A stretch of DNA of 20,972 bases from a virus, in the IMG/VR virus record IMGVR_UViG_3300045944_000082, positions 1 to 20,972 of that record; one strand, written 5' to 3'. Position 1 is the stretch's first letter. Every line of letters starts with the position of its first letter. Both the position numbers and the translations under genes were made by a program. Shown here piece after piece: positions 7,206 through 14,727 of the stretch. Under the pieces are notes generated by a model, which saw only the letters and a list, made by a program, of their open reading frames with translations, was not told where the DNA came from and searched no databases.

Positions 7206-8162
7206 ATGCCCGACGCAATTTTTAATGCCGCATTTGATAAAGAGCGAGTCACGCTTGCAGCCGGCATTAGTGCGGGCGAAATCTGGCAGATGAAATCTGG
7301 ACTGGCAGCCTACAACAACGGCATAGCCCGTTCGTCAGGGGACCAGCCAGAGTTTACGACCGAAGGCGTTGTCACTGTCACCAAGTCAAACGGCGTCGTA
7401 ATCCTCGACGGCGGGCGGGTGTATTGGGACCACTCCGCAGGTTCAGCCACCTACAAGCCGGCGAACGACCGGGACTTCTATATCGGCGTGGCTGTTGGCG
7501 ATTGGGAGTCTGGCGACCTGCTGATGAACGTTCGGCTCAACGCCCAGCAGGCCAACATAATCGACTTCCAACGCGACGCCTTTGATACGGTTCTAATCGG
7601 CACGCAGGCCGTTGGCGGTTTTGGTGAGTGGAAAAGTCGTGGCGGTGCAGTTAAGTGCAACATCACCAGCACGAGCGAGGCCCAAAAGGCCGACATGCTA
7701 TCGCAGTTCGCTTTCGATAAGACGGCGAACGCGATTGTAGAGCTGATATTCAACGTCCGAGACGACGGCAGCGGAACGGTTGTGGACGTGTCTATGGGTG
7801 TGGCGAACGATACGCACGCCTCAAATGCAGACACGATTACGGAATCATGCTTCATTCACCTGGACGCGAACGACACAAGAATCTTTGCCGAGTCGGATGA
7901 CAACGCGGCCGGCGAAGTTAATGCAACCGACACCACAATTACCTACACGGCCGGCACGCCTGTTGAGGTGTGGTTCGATTTCCGCAACCCGGCAGACATC
8001 CAAATCTACATCAACGCGGCTCTAGTGCTTGGCTCTACTACGTTCACCATCAGTGCCGCCACCGGGCCGTTCAAGCTGCTTCTGCACGTTGAGAAGTCGT
8101 CAGCGGCGGACACCTACGAAATTGACATAAACCGATTTCACGCTCGCATTGCGGAGCAATAA
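7206..8162 (+). CDS. decoration protein with C-terminal lectin-like domain
   Basis: A 318-residue protein. Residues about 1-120 resemble DUF2190: GVVTVTKSNGVVILDGGRVY, YWDHSAG and IGVAVGDWESGD recall the strand pattern of the smaller decoration protein at 5981-6367. Residues about 130-318 differ and read as a jelly-roll beta-sandwich like concanavalin A or laminin-G modules, with AFDKTANAIVELIFNV, VEVWFDFRNPADIQIYINA and FKLLLHVEKSSA. Such modules often bind carbohydrate. The protein could decorate the capsid or neck and present a sugar-binding surface. It lies between the connectors and the tail tube gene. The decoration part is moderately sure; the lectin-like fold is inferred from strand pattern. 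Confidence 0.65.
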   Translation: MPDAIFNAAFDKERVTLAAGISAGEIWQMKSGLAAYNNGIARSSGDQPEFTTEGVVTVTKSNGVVILDGGRVYWDHSAGSATYKPANDRDFYIGVAVGDWESGDLLMNVRLNAQQANIIDFQRDAFDTVLIGTQAVGGFGEWKSRGGAVKCNITSTSEAQKADMLSQFAFDKTANAIVELIFNVRDDGSGTVVDVSMGVANDTHASNADTITESCFIHLDANDTRIFAESDDNAAGEVNATDTTITYTAGTPVEVWFDFRNPADIQIYINAALVLGSTTFTISAATGPFKLLLHVEKSSAADTYEIDINRFHARIAEQ

Positions 8163-8173
8163 GGACATAACCA

Positions 8174-8632
8174 ATGGCAGGGGCTTTAATCGGCAGAGAG
8201 TGCAAGTTGTACTACAACACGGGCACTTTCGTCACGCCATCTTGGACCGAACTAACCCGCGTCATCGACTTGACGCTGCCAGTAACGGCCGAGTACGGCG
8301 ACACGAGCAGCCGGGTTTCAATCTTCAAGATGCAGGCCAAGTCTCAGGTTGTCGTTGGCCCGCTGACGTTCGGGTATCGCTACCGCCAGGGCGTCACGGA
8401 TGCGGTCTTCGATGCCCTGCGGCCAATGGTACTGAACAACACCAAAGTCGAGTTTGCTGTCTGTGACGGCACGATTGCCACGAGCGGCAACGAATACCTG
8501 CGGGCCACATATCAAATCAGCTTTACCATCAATCAGCCTATGGGCGACGGCGTAAGCGTTGATTTCGAGGCCGTTGTTGCCAGCGAGGAAGACAGCGGCA
8601 CAATCCGCGAGCCGGCCTGGGTAACAGTTTAG
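8174..8632 (+). CDS. major tail tube protein
   Basis: A 152-residue protein with AAGGA 10 bases before ATG 8174. The opening MAGALIGRECKLYYNTG, the phrase WTELTRVIDLTLPVTAEYGD near 30-50, the FGYRYRQG strand and the C-terminal INQPMGDGVSVDFEAVVAS are typical of siphovirus tail tube subunits seen after connector genes in this phage group. It would polymerise into the tail tube around the tape measure. Two small chaperone-region genes and the tape measure follow, which is the usual order. Identification is by pattern, size and position. Confidence 0.75.
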   Translation: MAGALIGRECKLYYNTGTFVTPSWTELTRVIDLTLPVTAEYGDTSSRVSIFKMQAKSQVVVGPLTFGYRYRQGVTDAVFDALRPMVLNNTKVEFAVCDGTIATSGNEYLRATYQISFTINQPMGDGVSVDFEAVVASEEDSGTIREPAWVTV

Positions 8633-8639
8633 AGGTACT

Positions 8640-8978
8640 ATGTTCACCGAAGTTGAGACATTGCAACTGGACCGCATCTATAAGGACGCCTCCCACAAGG
8701 TGGCAGAGCTACCCGCACGCGAGAAGGCCGAATTCCTGAAGGCCGAACAGCAGCACCGCAAGCCGTACCCGATAACGCCGCTGACGGCTATCCCGGCCCC
8801 GCTGCTGGAGAAGGTACTGGACGCCATAACCGGCGAGATTCCTGCCGACGTGCGTCCCCTGATTGGCCCGCTGCGTAAGGCCACACGCGGTTGTGAAACC
8901 GGCGCCGATGCTAACCTGCTATCCGCCCAACTGAAGGCGGTTCTGGACGCCGCAGGCCTGACGCCGAAGGAGGCCTAA
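8640..8978 (+). CDS. hypothetical tail-module protein
   Basis: A 112-residue, Ala/Leu/Glu-rich, largely helical protein between the tail tube and the first chaperone gene. AGAGG lies just before the ATG, and the stop overlaps the next ATG (TAATG). Segments include AELPAREKAEFLKAEQQ and PAPLLEKVLDAITGEIP. No family is recognised. Genes here often encode tail assembly factors, so a helper role in tail assembly is the likeliest reading, but that comes only from position. Confidence 0.65.
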   Translation: MFTEVETLQLDRIYKDASHKVAELPAREKAEFLKAEQQHRKPYPITPLTAIPAPLLEKVLDAITGEIPADVRPLIGPLRKATRGCETGADANLLSAQLKAVLDAAGLTPKEA

Positions 8979-9448
8979 TGCACGCCTTCAAGGATAAGGA
9001 CGGCCGGGAATGGGGCGTGCATCTTAACGGCTGGCAACTAAAGAAGATTCAAGAGAAGCTAGGCCACAAGTGCCGAGATCCGCAGGCCGTGCTTGCCGCC
9101 AGCGATGACCCGCCTTTGTTACTGGACATCCTATTCGTATTGTGCGAGGCCCAGGTTGCCGAGCGTGGCCTGACGGAACAGCAGTTCTGCGAGGCCCTCG
9201 AAGGCGACGCCTTAGACGAAGCAACGGCCGCTTATCTAGACGAATCAATCCCTTTTGTCCCGCGCCAATACAGGGCACTCCTGGCACAGGTGTTGGCGGA
9301 AGCGAAGACGGCCCAGGAGAGGGCGACGGAGGAACTGACGAAGGACATGAGGGCAGTCATCGACAAGGCGATGGGCCAAGTTCAGAGCCTATTACCTGGG
9401 ACCAATACTGGCAATTCATCTGGGAAGCCGCTGGCGTCACTGGCCTAG
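8978..9448 (+). CDS. tail assembly chaperone, gpG-like
   Basis: A 156-residue, mostly helical acidic protein between the tail tube and tape measure genes, as lambda gpG is. It opens with a small strand region (FKDKDGREWGVHLNGWQLKK) followed by helices and ends in a low-complexity Gly/Ser tail. The -1 frame is open across at least 9142-9446 and continues into a conserved-looking domain (9379-9696). The two frames thus look like a gpG/gpGT pair made by programmed frameshifting, in which the long form binds the tape measure and recruits tube subunits. It is coupled to the gene before it by TAATG. Confidence 0.7.
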   Translation: MHAFKDKDGREWGVHLNGWQLKKIQEKLGHKCRDPQAVLAASDDPPLLLDILFVLCEAQVAERGLTEQQFCEALEGDALDEATAAYLDESIPFVPRQYRALLAQVLAEAKTAQERATEELTKDMRAVIDKAMGQVQSLLPGTNTGNSSGKPLASLA

Positions 9449-9696
9449 ATCCGATGCCTCGCACGGCACGGGAAATGGTTTGGGCGTATCAGGGCCGGGC
9501 CTACCTCGAATACGAACAGACAGCGGAGATTTGGGCAGTGATAGCAGAAGTGAACCGCGACAAGTCGAGGAAGCCGACGCCGTTCACGGCCCAAGATAAG
9601 TTCATGCGGCCTGGGGCGAAGGTTCATCGGCCTGGCCGGCTGACGGCTGAGACGTTCAAGACACTAAAAGGTGCGTTCACCACGCCCACCAAATGA
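9379..9696 (+). CDS. tail chaperone T-domain, probably expressed by -1 frameshift
   Basis: The domain WDQYWQFIWEAAGVTGLDP...MVWAYQGR...NRDKSRKPTPF matches small proteins found just after gpG-like genes in this phage group. The frame has no good start before it: the nearest ATG (9454) would remove conserved residues, and the ATG at 9142 reads a shadow of gpG. Expression by -1 frameshifting from the gpG frame is therefore likely. Two possible slip sites are C_CCT_TTT (9250-9256), a full match to X_XXY_YYZ that would add a Gly-rich linker, and G_GGC_CAA (9373-9379), an imperfect match nearer the domain. The start given is the first codon after the second site and is approximate. An ATT start at 9391 is an alternative. 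Confidence 0.6.
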   Translation, partial: SSEPITWDQYWQFIWEAAGVTGLDPMPRTAREMVWAYQGRAYLEYEQTAEIWAVIAEVNRDKSRKPTPFTAQDKFMRPGAKVHRPGRLTAETFKTLKGAFTTPTK

Positions 9697-9699
9697 GCC

Positions 9700-10176
9700 A
9701 TGTCGTTCGGCGTAAAGATGACCGTCAAGAACCTATTTTTCGACCGGGCTACCGTCGTCCGCGAAGTAGGGAAGCTAAACGCGAAAGCGTTGAGCAAGGC
9801 GGGGGCGTTCGTGCAGCGGCGGGCACGAAGCAGCATGAAGCGACGCAAGGCCATCTCACCGCCAGGGAAGCCGCCAAGCGCTCACAGTAAAGACCCCGTA
9901 GCTACTCTAAAGAAGATTCTATTCGCCTACGAACCCTCCCGCATGAGCGTGGTAGTCGGCCCGGTGTTACTCAACGGCCAGGGCGGCAGCGTGCCAGCCC
10001 TCCATGAATTCGGCGGCAGCCGGCTAATACACGTCACTCGCCACCATCGCGGCCAAAAGGTGCAGTTAGCCAAGCAGGCCACCTACCCGCCGCGTCCATT
10101 CATGGCCCCAGCCCTCGCAGCCGAGGCCCCTAAGTTCCCGATGCTGTGGGCATCTAGTGCAGCGAGGGTTGCATGA
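9700..10176 (+). CDS. HK97 gp10-like tail/neck protein
   Basis: A 158-residue basic protein. FFDRATVVREVGKLNAKALSK followed by GAFVQRRARSSMKRRK, then PPGKPPSAHSK, SVVVGPVLLN and PALHEFGG, are typical of the HK97 gp10-like group of small tail-completion or neck proteins. It starts three bases after the previous stop and overlaps the tape measure start (ATGA). In many phages this gene lies among the connectors; here it is after the chaperones, next to the tape measure. The family is moderately sure; its place in the virion is less so. Confidence 0.65.
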   Translation: MSFGVKMTVKNLFFDRATVVREVGKLNAKALSKAGAFVQRRARSSMKRRKAISPPGKPPSAHSKDPVATLKKILFAYEPSRMSVVVGPVLLNGQGGSVPALHEFGGSRLIHVTRHHRGQKVQLAKQATYPPRPFMAPALAAEAPKFPMLWASSAARVA

Positions 10177-11195
10177 GTGCAGCAGCAATCAGAGCCGGTC
10201 AAGCGTTCGTTGAGCTGACGATACGGGATAAGTTAGGCCAGGGCCTTAACGCTGCCTCTGCACGGCTGAAGGCCTTTGCGGCAAGTGTGTCTGCTGTCGC
10301 GGCACTTGCTATTAAGCACTTCGCCAACTTGGGTTCCGAGTTGCACGACATGTCGCTTCGCACGGGGTTAGCGACTGACAACCTATCGGAACTGAAATAC
10401 GCAGCCGAACAAACCGGGGCCACGATTCAGGATGTAGAGAAGGCTATTCGCTTCATGCAGAAGCAGGGCCTGGATGCTACGAAGTTCGATGAGGTTCTAA
10501 AGGCCGTTTCCGGTATCGCAGATGCAAGCGAGCGAGCGGCTATGGCCATGAAGATATTTGGCCGTGGCGGCACTTCGCTTTTGTCAATGGCGAAGGAACT
10601 GCCACAACTAAGGCAGGAGGCCCGCGAGTTGGGTGTTTCAGTGTCGCCAGGCCGGGCCGCGTTATCCGACGCCTTGGGCGATGAGTTTGGGAGGCTTAAG
10701 ACGGCGTTGAGCGGGCTGGCAATGAACTTCGGAGACATGATGGCCCCAGCCGTACTGGCCGTAACGCAGATGCTAGTTGGGGCAGTGGTCGGCCTATCAA
10801 AGTTCACGGTGGCTCTAGCGGCTGCCACGAAGTCACTCGTTGGAAAGGCCGCTTCATGGTTTGAAGGCCTGACCGGAAAAGGCCAAACAACCCCTCAGGG
10901 AATGGCATTCAAGCAGCTTTTGCTATGGCTTCAAGGTAAGCCAAATCTATTTGACGAACAGGCCAAGAAAAAACGCAGACCGCCTCCCGATTTGTCAGAG
11001 TTTCTTATGTCCAGAGTTGGCCAAAGTTCACGGGGCCAATTCGGCGGATTCCGAGCGGGGGCACTTGGCATCGGCAGCGGGGCCAGCACTAAGCAACAAC
11101 TGGAAGACGTCAAGCGGCTGCTTAAAAACATCGACATGCACGTCCAGGAAAACGTCAGAGCCGTGGAAGACATAGAGGGCGGGGAGTTTGGCTAA
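10173..11195 (+). CDS. tail tape measure protein (short)
   Basis: A 340-residue protein. The early part has the phrases usual in tape measures: SELHDMSLRTGLATDNLSEL, KYAAEQTGATIQDVEKAI, MKIFGRGGTSLLSMAKELP and RQEARELGVSVSP. A hydrophobic stretch (MMAPAVLAVTQMLVGAVVGL) lies near residues 190-210 and a Lys/Pro-rich region follows. The C-terminus is helical (KQQLEDVKRLLKNIDMHVQENV) and could anchor in the tail tip. Tape measures set tail length at roughly 0.15 nm per residue, so the tail should be short, about 50 nm if the rule holds. The gene starts at an ATGA overlap and its stop overlaps the next ATG. Confidence 0.8.
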   Translation: MSAAAIRAGQAFVELTIRDKLGQGLNAASARLKAFAASVSAVAALAIKHFANLGSELHDMSLRTGLATDNLSELKYAAEQTGATIQDVEKAIRFMQKQGLDATKFDEVLKAVSGIADASERAAMAMKIFGRGGTSLLSMAKELPQLRQEARELGVSVSPGRAALSDALGDEFGRLKTALSGLAMNFGDMMAPAVLAVTQMLVGAVVGLSKFTVALAAATKSLVGKAASWFEGLTGKGQTTPQGMAFKQLLLWLQGKPNLFDEQAKKKRRPPPDLSEFLMSRVGQSSRGQFGGFRAGALGIGSGASTKQQLEDVKRLLKNIDMHVQENVRAVEDIEGGEFG

Positions 11196-12076
11196 TGGCT
11201 GTATGGTGCCAGGAAACAACGACAAGCCGGCAGGGGAGCAGCGACGGTTCCCAGGAGTTGACGTTTGTCGTTCAAGGAACCACGGACGACTTGGAGGCTG
11301 AGGCCTATGCCTTCGCACGCTCGCCAATCGCCCATCTTGGCTTGCCTCGTATGCCGATACCGACGAAACGGGAAGTCGGCAGGGGCCACTACGAGTTTAC
11401 CTTTCAGTACAAGCAAGGCGAGGGCGAAGACCCCAACAACGAACCGCAGGGCGACTTGCCGACGATTGGCAAGCTGACCTTTGAGCCGGTGAACGGCACC
11501 CAGCACGTAACGCAATGCCTGTACCAAACGGGCTACGCTAATGGAGTCAATACGAGGCCTATCGCGGATTCGCGGATAGTGGGCTTGCACAAGGACGGCG
11601 TCAACGGCGTCGATATAGATTCACCCGGATCTCTTATCACGCTGGAAAAACTGTTTCTGCCGGGGGCCATCAGCGGGAACTATATCGCTGGCCTGGAACT
11701 TTTACGCGGGTGCGTGAACCTTTACCCGTACACCATCGGGTGGGCGCTCAACAGTGCTAGATACCAGAGAACCTACGAGCCAGACGAACTGCGGTTCATG
11801 GGGGCCACGCTGTCAGTAACCGAGACGCCTAAAGGGCTGTCGGCGTGGAGCGTGCAATATAAGTGGCTGCACGCAAACAACCATCGGAACATTGAATTTG
11901 CGACTGGCAGTGCGCCAATCATCGTGCCCTACATAGGCGGCCACAATTACATTTGGGTGTTCTACGATAAGTCCCAAATCAACGGCGACATAGCGGCGAC
12001 GATTGAGGTGCCAAAGGCCGTGTTCGTGTCTTATATGTACCCGCTCGCCAACTTTATACAGTTCATTGGCTTTTAG
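11195..12076 (+). CDS. tail-tip structural protein, unknown family
   Basis: A 293-residue, mostly beta-strand protein directly after the tape measure gene, where the distal tail or hub genes usually lie. Visible segments are QELTFVVQGTTDD near residue 25, REVGRGHYEFTFQYKQGEG near 60-75, GLHKDGVNGVDID, FMGATLSVTETPKG and AWSVQYKWLHANN. Position and strand-rich character suggest a distal tail protein or hub component. No motif names the family. It is coupled to the tape measure gene by TAATG, and the next gene follows after two bases. Confidence 0.65.
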   Translation: MAVWCQETTTSRQGSSDGSQELTFVVQGTTDDLEAEAYAFARSPIAHLGLPRMPIPTKREVGRGHYEFTFQYKQGEGEDPNNEPQGDLPTIGKLTFEPVNGTQHVTQCLYQTGYANGVNTRPIADSRIVGLHKDGVNGVDIDSPGSLITLEKLFLPGAISGNYIAGLELLRGCVNLYPYTIGWALNSARYQRTYEPDELRFMGATLSVTETPKGLSAWSVQYKWLHANNHRNIEFATGSAPIIVPYIGGHNYIWVFYDKSQINGDIAATIEVPKAVFVSYMYPLANFIQFIGF

Positions 12077-12078
12077 AT

Positions 12079-12831
12079 ATGGCCGTGAAGCGAGGCGACA
12101 AACTCAGCCGGAATATCACGGCGAACGATTGGAACGCCATGCTGGCCCTCGTCTCGCAAGAGAAGGGCAGGGCAGCCGACAAGCTCGCGGAGGTGCTGCG
12201 TACCATCTACAGCCCGTCTGTCTGCTGGGTGCAGAACACCACGAGCAGCCCGCGAGCCGCCTTCGAGGTTATGTCCCTCGACAACATCATTGCCGACGTG
12301 CGGGTGTACGAGGGCGAGAAGTACAAGCCGATACACTTCACCGGGACCACTATTACGAACAACCCGCTATACAGCTATTGCGTGCTTCAGGAACCGGCAG
12401 CACCTAACGGCGGCTTCGCTCGTGCGGTTGTCGCGGGCGTGACGCTGTGCAAGCTGAACATTACGCACGCCTCGGATATGTGGGCTGACGTGGTGGACAG
12501 CGTGAACACGACGCTGAAGACGCATTGCGTTGGAAGTTCCCGCGTAATTCTGAAGAACAGCGGGACCGGGAGCGGAGACAAGTGGGGAATACTGCGGATT
12601 GGCGACCGTAGCGGCGAGGTGTTGGTATTCAACGACACCGGCAGCACGATTAGCAGCGGCGGGAGCGGGGTGGCATCCGTGGCCTCTGGTACGCCACTCA
12701 GCGAGACACTTACTGGGCAAGAGATTCTGGCCTACAACAGAACCGGCTTCGATTGGGGCGACCAGAAGTTCGGCACGCTGGCACTTTTGGGTGGCCGTGG
12801 GCCATACGTATCGCCGCTAGAATCGCCGTGA
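12079..12831 (+). CDS. tail-tip or tail-fibre protein, unknown family
   Basis: A 250-residue protein. It opens with a charged helical part (KRGDKLSRNITANDWNAMLA) and continues with many short strands, Thr/Ser/Gly-rich turns and a Gly-rich stretch (STISSGGSGVASVASGT). This mix suits a minor tail or fibre protein. It is followed by a GTGA overlap with the next tail-end gene. I know no characterised homologue. The position at the distal end of the tail operon suggests a part in host recognition, which is inference. Confidence 0.6.
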   Translation: MAVKRGDKLSRNITANDWNAMLALVSQEKGRAADKLAEVLRTIYSPSVCWVQNTTSSPRAAFEVMSLDNIIADVRVYEGEKYKPIHFTGTTITNNPLYSYCVLQEPAAPNGGFARAVVAGVTLCKLNITHASDMWADVVDSVNTTLKTHCVGSSRVILKNSGTGSGDKWGILRIGDRSGEVLVFNDTGSTISSGGSGVASVASGTPLSETLTGQEILAYNRTGFDWGDQKFGTLALLGGRGPYVSPLESP

Positions 12832-13361
12832 GAAACGACCCGCGACATCAGACGATTAGGCTCGTGGCGTTGTGCCTGGCCGTTGCTATTGTGTCCAATT
12901 GGAACCGGGACGCTGCGGCACTCCTGGCCCTGATGATTCCAATGGGACTTCTAGACGCATCGCCAACAATCTGCGGCGGCTACATCGTGGCCGGCACGCT
13001 GCCGAGTCAGGTGCAGTTGGATGTATCGGGCGTGGTGGAATTCCCGGCCGTGAACTGCGGGGCCTGCGTCGCGGAAGTGAATGATTCTTTTGTTCTGGAC
13101 CCGCACCCGTCCCTAGCCTGCACCTATACCTCTTCGGACGTTGGCATATTCTGCTACGGCGACATTGACGCCTTTTATCAGGACCAGTTCAGAATCAGAA
13201 TTTACAACACCAGCAATGAGATTCGTTGGGCGAAGGCATACCCAGGCGGCACGCCGTTTGACGCCAGTGCAAATATCTCTGCCATTCCTTACGTATCGCA
13301 GACCACGAACGGCACTTGCGACGGCTCATCGTCCAGCGTGAACATGACGGCCATACCGTGA
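12828..13361 (+). CDS. Cys-rich tail-end protein with N-terminal hydrophobic segment
   Basis: 177 residues from GTG 12828, which overlaps the previous stop (GTGA); the longer frame from 12753 would read a shadow. After VRNDPRHQ comes a hydrophobic stretch (about residues 12-45) that could be a membrane or signal segment. Then come pairs of cysteines in NCGACVAEVNDSFVL, SLACTYTS, GIFCYG and NGTCDG around a strand-rich domain. The phrase with a C-x-x-C followed by a NxSFVL strand recalls proteins at the end of tail modules in planctomycete prophages. It may form a disulfide-linked, secreted or surface-exposed receptor-binding domain. The function is unproven. Confidence 0.6.
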   Translation: MRNDPRHQTIRLVALCLAVAIVSNWNRDAAALLALMIPMGLLDASPTICGGYIVAGTLPSQVQLDVSGVVEFPAVNCGACVAEVNDSFVLDPHPSLACTYTSSDVGIFCYGDIDAFYQDQFRIRIYNTSNEIRWAKAYPGGTPFDASANISAIPYVSQTTNGTCDGSSSSVNMTAIP

Positions 13362-13675
13362 CGTGCGACCTGGCAACAGACTTCGAGCAAGATGGCAAGG
13401 TGCGGCACTATTGCCGGCGTGGTTGCACGAATGACAGCGGGGCACTTAGAACCTATTGGGTGCCAGTGGGGCGGAAGTTGTACCCTGGCCGATGCAAGAG
13501 CTGGCCATATTGGTACGAGCCGGGGGGCTGGCTATCGCTTATCTTTGAAGCGTTCGGCGTGAGGCCGTGGAGGGGCTGCGGTTGTAAGGACCGGCAGGCC
13601 TGGCTCGATAACGTGGGCCGGCAAATCTCCCGAAACCAAGATTCCACCGGCGTCAGCACTTCCACTCCAAAGTAG
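13358..13675 (+). CDS. small Cys-containing protein ending the tail module
   Basis: 105 residues from GTG 13358, again in a GTGA overlap with the previous gene; an upstream in-frame ATG at 13316 would read into that gene. Cys3, Cys19 and Cys23, a Pro/Trp-rich centre (SWPYWYEPGGWLS) and the ending RGCGCKDRQAWLDNVG are visible. The C-x-C-x-x-R-x-x-W-L-N/D motif recalls small proteins that close tail operons in planctomycete prophages; the cysteines may bind a metal. No function is known to me. Its last part overlaps a possible leftward membrane-protein gene tail to tail. Confidence 0.6.
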   Translation: MTCDLATDFEQDGKVRHYCRRGCTNDSGALRTYWVPVGRKLYPGRCKSWPYWYEPGGWLSLIFEAFGVRPWRGCGCKDRQAWLDNVGRQISRNQDSTGVSTSTPK

Positions 13676-13827
13676 CGTTCAGCTATCATCGCCCCCACCC
13701 AAAGGCCGAATAAGCCGCCAGCTATCCATGCCACCACGAAGACGCTGGGAAGCGGCCCTTTGTGCCTGTGGCGCCGTGGCCTAAAGAAACGCCGGTGCTG
13801 CCTTGTCCTGATTCTCAGGCCGTCCAT
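13453..13827 (-). CDS. possible small membrane protein downstream of integrase
   Basis: 124 residues from the ATG whose complement is 13825-13827. The N-terminus is very basic (QHRRFFRPRRHRHK), and residues about 26-49 form one transmembrane segment (VVAWIAGGLFGLWVGAMIA). The rest is Pro/Ser-rich and overlaps the tail gene on the other strand by 223 bases, so the C-terminal half may be only an open shadow. The part outside the overlap (about 50 codons) is otherwise unexplained DNA. It lies directly after the integrase gene on the same strand, behind a palindrome with a -10-like TATAGT six bases before the ATG. A superinfection-exclusion role is conceivable but unsupported. Confidence 0.4.
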   Translation of the reverse strand: MDGLRIRTRQHRRFFRPRRHRHKGPLPSVFVVAWIAGGLFGLWVGAMIAERYFGVEVLTPVESWFREICRPTLSSQACRSLQPQPLHGLTPNASKISDSQPPGSYQYGQLLHRPGYNFRPTGTQ

Positions 13828-13845
13828 TGCGGTACTATACCGCAA
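13827..13845. repeat. perfect 19-bp palindrome between integrase and membrane-protein ORF
   Basis: TTGCGGTA-CTA-TACCGCAA: 8-bp arms with a 3-bp centre. It begins one base after the integrase stop and touches the start codon of the leftward ORF. It contains TATAGT on the minus strand. An operator for a phage regulator is the likeliest reading; a recombinase site is the alternative. Confidence 0.6.
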
Positions 13846-14727
13846 CTACCACGGCCTAAATAGCTTTGTCTCATCCTGACGCATCAAGCTAGGGTCAATG
13901 TAGCTACGCCTAGTAGTGGCCGGATCCGAGTGCCCCAAAGCCTGCGTCGCATCCTGGCCGGTTACGTGCAGCCAGCTAGCATGGCTCACCCTCATACGGT
14001 GGTACTTGCAATACCTATCAGACGGCAGGCCAGCCCACGTCAACAGCTTGCGGTAATCGTAGTACAGCATTGTGGCATCTTTGGCCCACGGGAATACCAA
14101 GTCACGTTTAGGCCCATTGGGCGGTAGTATCTGCTCGAGCATCAGAACCAAATCAGCCCACAGCCGATGTACTGCCGGCTTGCGTTTGCCCTTGCGGATA
14201 CTGGCCGGCAGTACGGCAACACGCTCTTCGAGGTGCAGGTGTTCCACCCTCATTACCAGCGTCGCCCCAATTCTTTCGCCGCTGCACCACAGGAACCCGT
14301 GAAGGCACATCCACCAACGCCACGCCGGTATGCCGCATATGTCGCCACGCCAACGCCGGCAGGAGTTGAAGATTCGTACTAGCTCATCTTCACGCCAGGC
14401 CACGGGAATCTTCTCAGGTTCAGGCACGAACGTGAACGCGGGCCACTCTTGGACGTGACGTTTCTTAGCAGCCCAAGTCCAGAACGCTTTGATACGGCCT
14501 GCCCGTTCGTTGGCGGTTCGTTCTGCGAGCTGTCGCCGCGTGAGCAGGTGGCGAATCAACGCTGTTAGATTCTCGTCCGACAGATCCGCCAGCGTCGGCT
14601 CACGGCCCAGCAGTTCGGCTAGGTCATCGACGGCACGGCGGTAGTGTTCCACCGTCTTGCTATCGCGGATTTTCAGGTTTTGCGGGATGTACTTGCCGAG
14701 AACCCAAGCACGCAAATTGTCCGCCAT
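13846..14727 (-). CDS. int: tyrosine recombinase (phage integrase)
   Basis: A 293-residue site-specific recombinase. Residues about 1-105 form the SAM-like core-binding domain (TVEHYRRAVDDLAELLG, NERAGRIKAFWTWAAKK). The catalytic domain follows with all key residues: Arg152 (GERIGA), Lys179 (IRKGKRK), His243 and Arg246 (YHRMR), His266 (LGHSDP) and the nucleophile Tyr276 (RRSYIDPS). No separate arm-binding domain is obvious, so it may be a minimal type. The overall phrasing (WREDELVRIF, GIPAWRWW, GERIGATL, FPW) resembles planctomycete enzymes. It would integrate and excise the phage at attP, expected nearby. No clear Shine-Dalgarno precedes the ATG. Confidence 0.92.
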   Translation of the reverse strand: MADNLRAWVLGKYIPQNLKIRDSKTVEHYRRAVDDLAELLGREPTLADLSDENLTALIRHLLTRRQLAERTANERAGRIKAFWTWAAKKRHVQEWPAFTFVPEPEKIPVAWREDELVRIFNSCRRWRGDICGIPAWRWWMCLHGFLWCSGERIGATLVMRVEHLHLEERVAVLPASIRKGKRKPAVHRLWADLVLMLEQILPPNGPKRDLVFPWAKDATMLYYDYRKLLTWAGLPSDRYCKYHRMRVSHASWLHVTGQDATQALGHSDPATTRRSYIDPSLMRQDETKLFRPW

